Shown here: one piece after another, positions 1 through 7,658 of the stretch | Position numbering within the stretch: the stretch's first letter is position 1 | How the letters are laid out: each line of letters starts with the position of its first letter | Origin: CALZJC01 sp963781065 | GTDB lineage: Bacteria; Acidobacteriota; Thermoanaerobaculia; Multivoradales; JAHEKO01 | Direction of reading: 5' to 3' | Assembly: GCA_963781065.1 (NCBI GenBank) | Contig: CAWAET010000001.1 | Location: forward strand, 1-64,000 | Length of the DNA stretch: 64,000 nt | Notes under the pieces: model-generated | Database searches by the model: none | Told to the model about the DNA's origin: nothing | What the model saw: the letters and a program-made list of their open reading frames with translations, nothing else | Position numbers and translations under genes: made by a program

Positions 1-238
1 GCAGCTGGTCGACGCTCAGGGCCTCGCACTGGCCCTCGGCGGCCGCCGGCGGGGCGGCGCCGCTGAACAGCCGGCGCAGCCAGGAGCCGCGCGCCGGGCT
101 CTCGGCGAACTCGTAGTCGCAGGCCGGGCATCGCACCAGGCTGCAGTGGCTGCTCAGCGGGCAGCCGTGGGCGCACACGGCGTCCTCGGGCTCGAACCCG
201 AAGCCGCACAGCGGGCAGGTCAGAAAGCGCTCAGCCAT
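1..238 (-). CDS. Zinc-ribbon protein, probable FeoA-type (C-terminus outside window)
   Basis: This gene starts with ATG at 238 and runs off the left edge. The visible 79 residues hold cysteines typical of a zinc ribbon (CPLCGF near residue 8, then CAHGC, C and CPAC) and end shortly after a low-complexity Ala/Pro stretch. The start overlaps the 3' end of feoB by 19 bases on the same strand, so the two are translationally linked. In several bacterial lineages the gene next to feoB encodes a FeoA SH3-like domain, sometimes behind a zinc ribbon. The FeoA part is inferred here, because it would lie outside the window. Confidence 0.55.
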   Translation of the reverse strand, partial: MAERFLTCPLCGFGFEPEDAVCAHGCPLSSHCSLVRCPACDYEFAESPARGSWLRRLFSGAAPPAAAEGQCEALSVDQL

Positions 239-2235
239 CGACCGGCTCTCAGGGCCAGGCCCCCGACCAGGAAGGCGAAGGGGAAGATGAAGGCGGTCAT
301 CGCCCAGGCCACCCGCTGGCCGTGCTCGCGGGCGATCATCAGGAAGTTGGCGAAGCAGGGCATGAACAGCGTGATCGTGATCATGGCGACGAAGATCTGC
401 AGGGGATCGAGCATCGCCTCGGGCCCGGTGGCGGCGTCGAGGACGTAGACCGCGCCGAAGTCGCGGCGCAGGAAGCCCACCAGCAGGGCGTTGGCCATCT
501 CGCGCGGCAGCCCCAGCCAGCCGACGACGAGCGGCTCGCCGAGGTTGGCGATCTTGCCGAGCAGCCGCAGCTTGTCGAGCAGGAACAGCAGGGCGGTGCC
601 GGCGACGAAGAGCGGAATCACCTCCGTCAGATACCAGCCGATGCGGCTGCGGGTCTTGAGCCAGACGTTGGCGAGCTGCGGCCTTCTGAGCGGCGGGATC
701 TCGAGCAGGAACTCCGAGGTCTGGCCCGGGAAGACCCGCGCCGTCATCCGCCCGACAAAGAGCAGCACCGCCACCATCAGGGCCAGCCAGGCCATCGCCG
801 CGGCCGGCGACAGCGCGGCCATCATCGCCAGCAGGACGCCGAGCTGGGCCGAGCAGGGGATGGCCAGGGCGAGCAGCATGGTGGTCACCACCCGCTCCTT
901 GCGGGTCTCGAGGATGCGGGTGGTCATCGTCGCCATGGTGTCGCAGCCGAGCCCCAGCACCATCGGCAGCACCGCCTTGCCGTTGAGGCCCATCAGCCGG
1001 AAGACCCGGTTGACCAGGATCGCCATGCGCGGCAGATAGCCCGAGTCCTCGAGCACGCTGAAGAGCAGGAAGAAGGTGGTGACGATGGGCAGGACGATCG
1101 CCAGGGCGTAGGAGAGGGCCATCGTCAGCAGCCCGTACTGGCCGACCAGGAAGTCGTGCACGAAGCGCAGGGTCTTCTGGACGCCGGTCAGCTCGACCCC
1201 CGGCGCCAGGGCGTAGGCGGTGCCCACGGTCATGGTCTCCCAGGTGAACAGCTCGACCTCGTGCACCGGGCTCAGCGGCAGCGCCAGCGAGCCGGGGACG
1301 GCGCCCACCGCGTGCGTGTGGGGGAAGGGCAGCACCGTGTCCAGCACGGTGATCGCCGCCGGGCTCAGCCGCTGCTCGAAGACCCCGACCTCGAGCAGGT
1401 CCACCAGCGTGCCGGCGCCGAACAGCCCGACAAACCAGAAGACCGCCACGAGAGCCAGCGCCGCCAGCGCCAGGCCCTTGACCGGGTGCATCGCCCAGAA
1501 GCCCAGCCGCACGCTGAAGCCCGGGCGCTCGGGCTGGTGCAGGGTGTAGGTAGCCGCCATCAACTCGTGGATCCGCGCCAGCCGCGCCCGGTTGCGCTGG
1601 TACTCGCCGGCCTCCGCGGGCACCACCACGGGTTCCAGCGTCGGCCGGCGGGCGCGCGACAGGGCCTCCTCCAGGCTGTCCGTGCCGTGGTTGCGCACCG
1701 CGATGGTCCGCACCACCGGCACGCCGAGCAGCGCCTCCAGCCGGGCGGCGTCGATCTTCCCGCCCCGCGCCGCCAGCTCGTCCACCATGTTGAGCACCAG
1801 CACCATGGGCCGGCCCAGCTCGGCGAGCTGCATCGTCAGCAGCAGCGCCCGCCGCAGGTTGCGGGCGTCGGCCACCTGGACGATGACCGCGTCGGCGTGG
1901 CGCTCGATCATCGCGGTCGTCACCCGCGTCTCGTCGTTGGCGGTCGCCAGGTCGTTGATCCCCGGCGTGTCGATGACCTCCAGCGCGCGGTCGGCGAGCC
2001 GCGCCCGGGCGCGCACCACCTCGACCGTGGTGCCGGGATAGTTGGAGACGGTGACGTAGCGCCCGGTCAGGTTCTTGAACAGGACCGACTTGCCGACGTT
2101 GGGGTTGCCGACCAGCAGGACCTCGGCCGCCCGCGCCGCGCCGGCGATGCGCTCATCCGGACGCTCGTCGTCCGCTGGTCTCGGATCGTCGACCGGTTGC
2201 GGACGGCTTGCGGCGCTGCGGCGAGGCGGGTTCAT
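220..2235 (-). CDS. feoB: Ferrous iron transporter FeoB
   Basis: FeoB is the inner-membrane Fe(II) transporter with a cytoplasmic N-terminal G domain. G1 (GNPNVGKS, residues 43-50), the NYPGTTVE switch segment, G3 (DTPG, about 89-92) and G4 (NMVD, about 149-152) are all visible. A long membrane part with gate-type segments follows (residues about 255-670). At 671 residues it is somewhat shorter than the 750-790 of many FeoB proteins. The roughly 35 residues before the G domain are Arg/Pro-rich and may not all be translated, so the start is not certain. Its stop overlaps the next gene, a zinc-ribbon/FeoA candidate. High iron demand fits the neighbouring cytochrome genes. Confidence 0.93.
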   Translation of the reverse strand: MNPPRRSAASRPQPVDDPRPADDERPDERIAGAARAAEVLLVGNPNVGKSVLFKNLTGRYVTVSNYPGTTVEVVRARARLADRALEVIDTPGINDLATANDETRVTTAMIERHADAVIVQVADARNLRRALLLTMQLAELGRPMVLVLNMVDELAARGGKIDAARLEALLGVPVVRTIAVRNHGTDSLEEALSRARRPTLEPVVVPAEAGEYQRNRARLARIHELMAATYTLHQPERPGFSVRLGFWAMHPVKGLALAALALVAVFWFVGLFGAGTLVDLLEVGVFEQRLSPAAITVLDTVLPFPHTHAVGAVPGSLALPLSPVHEVELFTWETMTVGTAYALAPGVELTGVQKTLRFVHDFLVGQYGLLTMALSYALAIVLPIVTTFFLLFSVLEDSGYLPRMAILVNRVFRLMGLNGKAVLPMVLGLGCDTMATMTTRILETRKERVVTTMLLALAIPCSAQLGVLLAMMAALSPAAAMAWLALMVAVLLFVGRMTARVFPGQTSEFLLEIPPLRRPQLANVWLKTRSRIGWYLTEVIPLFVAGTALLFLLDKLRLLGKIANLGEPLVVGWLGLPREMANALLVGFLRRDFGAVYVLDAATGPEAMLDPLQIFVAMITITLFMPCFANFLMIAREHGQRVAWAMTAFIFPFAFLVGGLALRAGRWLSAF

Positions 2236-2491
2236 GGCACTGTGCCGCGGAGCATAGCTGCTTGCGGGCGCTTTGCGGGGCGGCCAGGCGCCGCCGGCCC
2301 GGGGAGCTAGCCCCGCTGTCCGGAGCCGGCCAGCCCCCCCGGGGTAGCTCCGACCACCCCACCCGATGGGATGGCAGGGCTCTGCCTTACGGGGGGTTGA
2401 GGAACCGCGGTGGCAGCGGTATCAATGGCATGCGCCGGGCGCCGTCAGTCGGCGGCGTGCCGGGCGCCAGACAACGAGCAAGGAGAGAACG
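2236..2491. promoter_or_regulatory. Divergent promoter region between feoB and the cytochrome operon
   Basis: The 256 bases separate two divergent transcription units and hold no supported gene. An imperfect 18-base palindrome centred on CCCCGGGG lies at 2332-2349. Its right arm contains GGGGTA, the same half-site found in the inverted repeat before the second cytochrome operon (16202-16217). A Shine-Dalgarno sequence (AAGGAGAG, 2480-2487) precedes the cytochrome start at 2492. No confident -35/-10 pair was found. Confidence 0.4.
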
Positions 2492-2857
2492 ATGAAGAGA
2501 TTCGGTTGGGGAGTTGCGGCGCTGGCCCTGGCGGCGCTGTCGTTGATCGCCGTCACGGCGTTGGCGGGTGAAGGGGAGGTTGCCGCGGGGCAGCAGGTGG
2601 TGCTGGACCAGAAGTGCAACATGTGCCACGCGGTCTCCACGGTTGGCATCGAGGCCAAGACCACGTCCGAGAAGATGCTGGGACCCGACCTCGTCAATCT
2701 GGCCGACCACGAGAGCCTGGGCGACGCGGCGACCCTCTTCAAGTACATCAAGCAGGAGGCCAAGATCGACGGCGAGGAGCACAAGAAGGGCTTCAAGGGA
2801 ACCGACGAGGAGCTGCAGGCGCTGGTCGACTGGCTCCTGGAGCAGAAGGCCGAGTAG
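2492..2857 (+). CDS. Small periplasmic monohaem cytochrome c
   Basis: This is a 121-residue exported class I-like cytochrome c, a probable soluble electron carrier. It has an N-terminal signal peptide (KRFGW then a hydrophobic stretch ending near ALA-GE), one CNMCH haem motif about residue 45 and a downstream KMLGPDL segment that probably supplies the axial Met. The ATG at 2492 was chosen because AAGGAGAG lies 5-12 bases upstream; the frame is open further upstream but without support. It is the first gene of the operon encoding the 11-haem fusion, Rieske and cytochrome b, so it may shuttle electrons to or from that complex. Confidence 0.85.
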   Translation: MKRFGWGVAALALAALSLIAVTALAGEGEVAAGQQVVLDQKCNMCHAVSTVGIEAKTTSEKMLGPDLVNLADHESLGDAATLFKYIKQEAKIDGEEHKKGFKGTDEELQALVDWLLEQKAE

Positions 2858-2914
2858 CGCGGCTGGGGCGCGCCCGGAGACGGGCGCGCCGTACGCTGTA
2901 GAGAGGGGGTGGCA

Positions 2915-4843
2915 GTGCCAGGCTTGATGCAGACCGGGCTCGCCCGCCGTCCATCGGCGATCGAGCCGTCGACGACGCCCGCGGACCGGCGATGGTCGGG
3001 ACGTTGCCGGGCCTTGCTCCTGCTGCCGTTGCTGGCGGCGATCCCGGTCGCCGCCGAGGAGCCGTGCGCCGACTGCCACGACGAGGCGGCCGCGGTAGTC
3101 GCCGACTCGATCCACGGCTGGATGGGTTGCGCCGACTGCCACGCCGGCGCCGACGACCCGGACCATCCCGACGGGCTCGAGGAGCCCGTGTGCGGCAGCT
3201 GCCACGACGATGCCGCGGCGGATCTGGCGGCGGGCGCCCACGCCGGCGTCGCCGACGACGAGGTGCCGGCCTGCGCCTCCTGCCACGGCGCCGCGCACGA
3301 GCTGCTGGGCGCCGCCGACCCCGCCTCGCCGGTGTCGGCGGAGCGGCTCGCCGAGACCTGCGGCGGCTGCCACGCCAACCCGAAGATGGCCGACCGCTAC
3401 CGCTTTCGCCTGGTGCGGCCGGTCGAGGCCTACAGCGGCAGCGTCCACGCCCAGGCGGTGAGCCGCGGCGAGGCGGGGCCGACCTGCAGCGACTGCCACG
3501 CGAGCCACAAGATTCTGCCCGCCGCCGATCCCGATTCACCGGTGAATCACGCACGCGTCCCGGAAACGTGCGGTGTCTGTCACACGGCGATCACCGACGC
3601 CTACCGCCACAGCGTCCACGGCGAGGCCGCCGCCGCCGGCATCCGCGAGTCGCCGGTCTGCACCGACTGCCACGGCGAGCACAGCATTCTGTCGCCCAAG
3701 GAGCACGGCTCGCCGGTCTACGCCACCAACATCCCGTTGATGACCTGCGGCCGCTGCCACGGCGACCTGCGGCTGTCCGACAAGTACGGGCTGGACCACG
3801 ACAAGGTGCCGGCCTACGCTGACAGCTTCCACGGCCTGGCGATGCGCTCGGGCGCGGCCACGGTGGCGAGTTGCGCCTCCTGCCACGGGGTGCACGACAT
3901 CCAGCCGTCGTCGGATCCCGACTCACACGTCCATGCGGACAACCTCGCCGAGACCTGCGGCAACTGCCACCCCGGCGCTGGCAAGCGATTCGCCATCGGG
4001 CCGGTGCACGTGCTCGAGACCGACGCCGAGCACGCGGCCGTCTTCTGGGTGCGACGGATTTACCTGTGGTTGATCTTCGGGGTGATCGGCGGCATGCTGC
4101 TGCACAACGCGCTCGATCTCTATCGCAAGGCGCAGCACCCGCCCGAGCGCGAGCCGCTGCGGGATGGCGGGCGGCTGCGGATGAGCCCGGCGTTTCGCCG
4201 CACCCACCTGCTGCTGATGGTCTCCTTCGTGGTGCTGGTCTACACCGGCTTCGCCCTCAAGTACCCGGAGACCTGGTGGGCGGCGCCGGTGCTGGCGCGC
4301 CAGAGCGGCTTCGACCTGCGCGGCGTGATCCACCGGGTGGCGGGGGTGGCGCTACTGCTGGCCGGGGTGATCCACGCCATCCACCTGCTGGTCGACCGCC
4401 GCGCCCGGGTCTGCATCGCCGAGATGCTGCCGGGACGCGAGGACCTGCGCGAGATCGGCGAGCGTCTGAGCTACTACTTCGGCCGCCGCAAGACGCCGCC
4501 GCACTCGCCCTGGCTGGGCTATGCCGAGAAGGCCGAGTACCTGGCGGTCATCTGGGGCACGATCCTGATGGGGGTGACCGGGGTGATGCTCTGGTACGAG
4601 ACCCTGATGCTGCGCTGGCTGCCCGGCTGGGCCCTCGACGTGGCCACGGCGGTCCACTTCTACGAGGCGATCCTGGCGACCCTCGCCATCGTCGTCTGGC
4701 ACTTCTACGCCGTCATCTTCGACCCCGCGGTCTACCCGATGGACCCGGCGTGGCTGAGCGGCCGCTCGGCTCCGGGCCGTGATCGGGAACGCCTGGCGCC
4801 GCGGCACGGCCAGGCGGCGGGCGAGGCGGGTGGAAAGAGCTAG
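2915..4843 (+). CDS. 11-haem cytochrome c fused to a cytochrome b561-like membrane domain
   Basis: The N-terminus has a signal-like hydrophobic stretch after an Arg-rich segment. The next roughly 330 residues contain eleven CxxCH motifs and many extra His that could be axial ligands. The C-terminal part has about five membrane helices with paired His (VIHRVAG, GVIHAIHLL, AVHFYEA, VWHFY), as in cytochrome b561 or formate dehydrogenase gamma subunits. The C-terminal motif YPMDP recurs as FPMDP in the 21-haem fusion at 9587-12571, so the two are paralogues. I infer electron transfer between quinone and periplasmic haems. GTG at 2915 is preferred for its spacing to GAGAGGGGG; GTG 2909 or ATG 2927 are alternatives. 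Confidence 0.85.
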   Translation: MPGLMQTGLARRPSAIEPSTTPADRRWSGRCRALLLLPLLAAIPVAAEEPCADCHDEAAAVVADSIHGWMGCADCHAGADDPDHPDGLEEPVCGSCHDDAAADLAAGAHAGVADDEVPACASCHGAAHELLGAADPASPVSAERLAETCGGCHANPKMADRYRFRLVRPVEAYSGSVHAQAVSRGEAGPTCSDCHASHKILPAADPDSPVNHARVPETCGVCHTAITDAYRHSVHGEAAAAGIRESPVCTDCHGEHSILSPKEHGSPVYATNIPLMTCGRCHGDLRLSDKYGLDHDKVPAYADSFHGLAMRSGAATVASCASCHGVHDIQPSSDPDSHVHADNLAETCGNCHPGAGKRFAIGPVHVLETDAEHAAVFWVRRIYLWLIFGVIGGMLLHNALDLYRKAQHPPEREPLRDGGRLRMSPAFRRTHLLLMVSFVVLVYTGFALKYPETWWAAPVLARQSGFDLRGVIHRVAGVALLLAGVIHAIHLLVDRRARVCIAEMLPGREDLREIGERLSYYFGRRKTPPHSPWLGYAEKAEYLAVIWGTILMGVTGVMLWYETLMLRWLPGWALDVATAVHFYEAILATLAIVVWHFYAVIFDPAVYPMDPAWLSGRSAPGRDRERLAPRHGQAAGEAGGKS

Positions 4844-4849
4844 AATCAT

Positions 4850-5314
4850 TTGGTGGGAGAGATCGAGTCGAAGGAGGACGGGGTCGGAGGCCCGACGCGC
4901 CGCCGGCTGCTGGGCTGGTTGAGCCGCGGCTTCCTGTCGCTCTGGGCGGTGGGCCTGGGGTGGATGGTCGCCGCCTTCCTCAAGCCGCCGCGCTCACGCG
5001 ACAGCCTCGGTGAGCGGGTGATCAAGGTCGGCTCGGACAGCGAGCTGCTGCCGGGCCAGGCTCGCCTGGTGCGTCACGGCAGCGAGCCGATCTTCGTCCT
5101 GCGCGCCGCCGGCGGCGAGCTGATCGGCCTGTCGGCGGTCTGCACCCACCTGCACTGCGTGCTCGATTGGGACCAGGACCAGGGTCGCCTGGCCTGCCCC
5201 TGCCACGAGGGCGCCTTCGATCTCAACGGCAACGTCCTGACCGGCCCGCCGCCGCGTCCGCTGCGGCGCTACCGGGTCGAGACCCGGCTGGATCAGATCT
5301 ACCTGCACCTGTGA
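4850..5314 (+). CDS. Rieske [2Fe-2S] protein (first complex)
   Basis: This 154-residue Rieske subunit has an N-terminal anchor (TRRRLLGWLSRGFLSLW onward) with an Arg-rich lead that may be Tat-like. The cluster-binding motifs CTHLHC and CPCHEG are intact, followed by the GPPPRPL loop that closes the domain. The annotated start is TTG at 4850; GTG at 4853 is equally possible. It sits 6 bases after the 11-haem fusion and its stop overlaps the start of cytochrome b (TGATG at 5312-5316), so the two are co-translated. It is the probable high-potential electron acceptor of the neighbouring divergent cytochrome b. Confidence 0.93.
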   Translation: MVGEIESKEDGVGGPTRRRLLGWLSRGFLSLWAVGLGWMVAAFLKPPRSRDSLGERVIKVGSDSELLPGQARLVRHGSEPIFVLRAAGGELIGLSAVCTHLHCVLDWDQDQGRLACPCHEGAFDLNGNVLTGPPPRPLRRYRVETRLDQIYLHL

Positions 5315-6444
5315 TGCCCGGCTCGAGCAACAGAGCGGCCGGCGTGCTGGCGTGGCTTTCCGAGCGCCTGAATCTGACCGAGATCTTCTCGCTGCTGACC
5401 AGCTACGGGCTGTTCTACGCCGAGGTGGACCCGCGCAAGCCGCTGCCCGAGGCGCTCAGCGAGGCGGCCGCGCGGCCGGCGCCTTCCTACTCCCGCTGGC
5501 CGCGGGTCCTGGGCCTGATCGTGGTGGTGCTGATCGCCATCGAGCTGCTCACCGGCGGCCTGCTGGCCTTCTACTACCTGCCGACGCCCGAGGCGGCTCA
5601 CGCCAGCCTGGGCACCATCCTGCGCGACGTCGGCGCCGGCTCGCTGGTACACCAGATCCACTTCTGGGGCGCCCAGGTGCTGCTGGCGGTGCTGCTTGTG
5701 CGGCTGGCCAGGTTCTTTCTGCAGCGGCTCTACCGGTCGCCGCGCGAGCTGACCTGGGTCTTTGCCGCGCTGCTCCTGCTGGTCTGCTTCCATCTCGATC
5801 TGACCGGCCGGGCGCTGCCGATGACCGAGTCGGCCTACTGGTCGAGCGTGCGGGCGCTGGAGATCGTTGGCGCCATCCCGCTCTACGGCTCGCTGGTGAT
5901 CTTCCTGCTCGGCGGGGTCGGGGCGGGGATCTCCGACCTGACCCTGATCCGCTTCTATGTCCTCCACGTCGGGGTGCTGCCGCTGCTGGCGGTCAGCCTG
6001 GTCTACCTCCACTTCTCGGGCGTCCGGCGGGTCGGCCTGGCGCCGGCGGGCAAGGAGACGCCGGTCGCCGGCCGGCTCCAGTTCCGACTCCACCTGGCGA
6101 ATCTGGCGATCTTGCTGACGGTGCTGATCGGGGTCGTCGTGACCCTGGCGGTGCTGGTGCCGGTGCCGTTTCTCGGCGCCGCCGATCCCTACGCGACGCC
6201 GCCGGGCGTCGGTCCGCCGTGGTATCTGCTGGCCTTCTTCGGCTTCATGGAGTGGACCGCGGGGATCCTGCCGCAGTGGCTGGCCGGGCTGCTGATCTTC
6301 CTGGGGGTCAGCGGCTTCGTGGCGCTGCCGTTCTACGACCGCACTGCGTCCGGCGGCCGCGGGCGGCTGCTGGCGCTGGCCGCCGCGGCGCTGCTGGCAA
6401 TCCTCTGGGTGGTGCTCAGCGTATATGGAGCGTGGGCGGCATGA
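5314..6444 (+). CDS. Divergent cytochrome b of a Rieske/cytochrome b complex
   Basis: This 376-residue membrane protein combines the b6-like and subunit IV-like parts, with helix landmarks such as SPRELTWV and RFYVLHVGVLPLL. It departs from the family at sites that normally bind haem and quinol. In helix B, H116 is present but the position 14 residues later is R130, where a haem-ligating His is expected. In helix D, H218 and H233 are both present with the 15-residue spacing of b6 types. The Qo-loop PEWY motif reads PPWY (residues 301-304), so the catalytic Glu position is Pro. The usual LPW after helix C is LPM. It overlaps its neighbours by 1 and 4 bases. It is clearly of the family, but its redox chemistry may differ. 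Confidence 0.85.
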   Translation: MPGSSNRAAGVLAWLSERLNLTEIFSLLTSYGLFYAEVDPRKPLPEALSEAAARPAPSYSRWPRVLGLIVVVLIAIELLTGGLLAFYYLPTPEAAHASLGTILRDVGAGSLVHQIHFWGAQVLLAVLLVRLARFFLQRLYRSPRELTWVFAALLLLVCFHLDLTGRALPMTESAYWSSVRALEIVGAIPLYGSLVIFLLGGVGAGISDLTLIRFYVLHVGVLPLLAVSLVYLHFSGVRRVGLAPAGKETPVAGRLQFRLHLANLAILLTVLIGVVVTLAVLVPVPFLGAADPYATPPGVGPPWYLLAFFGFMEWTAGILPQWLAGLLIFLGVSGFVALPFYDRTASGGRGRLLALAAAALLAILWVVLSVYGAWAA

Positions 6445-7658
6445 GACGGCTGCAGTCGGCACGATGGCCGCCGGCACGGAGGCTTTTGGCACTCGGCGCG
6501 CTGCTCGCCTGGGCGGGCGTGGCGACCGCGGAAGAGCAGTGCGGCGTCTGCCACCCCGAGAGCCGGGTCGCCTTCGCCGACAGCACCCACGCCGCCGAAG
6601 GCGTCGCGTGTACCGACTGCCACGGCGGCGACCCGGCGAGCCGCGATCCCGTTGCCGCCCACCGCGGCGGCTTCCGGCCGCTCGACGATCGGCTGCTGAC
6701 CCCGGCGTCCTGCGCCGACTGTCACGCCGACCTCGACCGGATGCGGCCCTACAACCTGCCGGTCGACCAGTATGCCGTCTACCAGACCTCGCACCACGGC
6801 CGCGCCATCGCCCGCGGCGAGCGGCGCGCCGCGGTCTGCACCGACTGCCACGGCAGCCACCGGATCCTCGGCCCGGCCCACCCGGACAGCCCGGTGAGCC
6901 ACCGGCGGCTGGTCGACACCTGCGGCCGCTGTCACGGCGACCGGGGCCTGATGGAGGCGTTCGACCTGGACCCCGGCGTGGTCGACGAGTACCGCTCCGG
7001 CGTGCACGGCAAGGCGCTGCTCGACGGCGGCCTCGGCGCGGCGCCGGACTGCACCAGCTGCCACGGCGTCCACGGCGCGGCGCCGCCGGGCTACGGCGAC
7101 GTCGACAAGGTCTGCGGCGCCTGCCATGCCGACACCCGGCGCGCCTACCTGGCGGGACCGCACCACGAGGCGATGCGGGCCGCCGACCTGCCCGAGTGCG
7201 TCGCCTGCCACGGCAACCACGCGGTCCGCTCGTTCGAGCTCGCGGCGATCGAGAGCCAGTGCGAGGAGTGCCACGACAAGGACTCGGAGCAGGTGCTGCT
7301 CGGCCGCGAGCTCTACACGGTGCTGCGCGAGGCCGGTGAAGAGCTCGAAGAGGCCGCGAGCCTGACGGTCGCGGCGCGGCGGGCGGCGGTGCACGTCGAG
7401 GACCACCTGAGCCGCATCGAAGAGGCGCGCACCTATCTCACCGAGGCGCTGCCGCTGGTGCACTCGGTCGAGCTCGAGCCGGTGGCGGCCCTGGCCCGCC
7501 GGGCGGCCTCGATCGGCGACGAGGTGCGGCTCGAGCTCGACGAGAAGATGGACCGCGGTCCGGCGCGCGTCGGGCTGGGCCTGTTCTGGTTCTACCTGCT
7601 GATGACCCTGGCGGTGCTGGTGGTCTACAAGCGCCGCATGGCGGCCGAGCGACGATGA
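6441..7658 (+). CDS. 9-haem, C-terminally anchored cytochrome c
   Basis: This 405-residue exported cytochrome has a signal peptide (cleavage near ATA-EE) and nine CxxCH motifs between about residues 35 and 280. A charged helical segment without haem sites follows, then a single C-terminal membrane helix (GLFWFYLLMTLAVLVVYKRR). The ATG overlaps the stop of cytochrome b (ATGA, 6441-6444). Its place directly after cytochrome b and its tail anchor make it the positional counterpart of cytochrome c1 or f. The 11-haem protein at 12738-14492 has the same layout and the same position. The function in the complex is inferred from that context. Confidence 0.83.
   Translation: MRRLQSARWPPARRLLALGALLAWAGVATAEEQCGVCHPESRVAFADSTHAAEGVACTDCHGGDPASRDPVAAHRGGFRPLDDRLLTPASCADCHADLDRMRPYNLPVDQYAVYQTSHHGRAIARGERRAAVCTDCHGSHRILGPAHPDSPVSHRRLVDTCGRCHGDRGLMEAFDLDPGVVDEYRSGVHGKALLDGGLGAAPDCTSCHGVHGAAPPGYGDVDKVCGACHADTRRAYLAGPHHEAMRAADLPECVACHGNHAVRSFELAAIESQCEECHDKDSEQVLLGRELYTVLREAGEELEEAASLTVAARRAAVHVEDHLSRIEEARTYLTEALPLVHSVELEPVAALARRAASIGDEVRLELDEKMDRGPARVGLGLFWFYLLMTLAVLVVYKRRMAAERR

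Noticed and set aside
2332..2349. NarL-type operator before the first cytochrome operon
   Set aside because: Only one GGGGTA half-site is convincing and the second heptamer does not fit the 7-2-7 pattern, unlike the site at 16202-16217.
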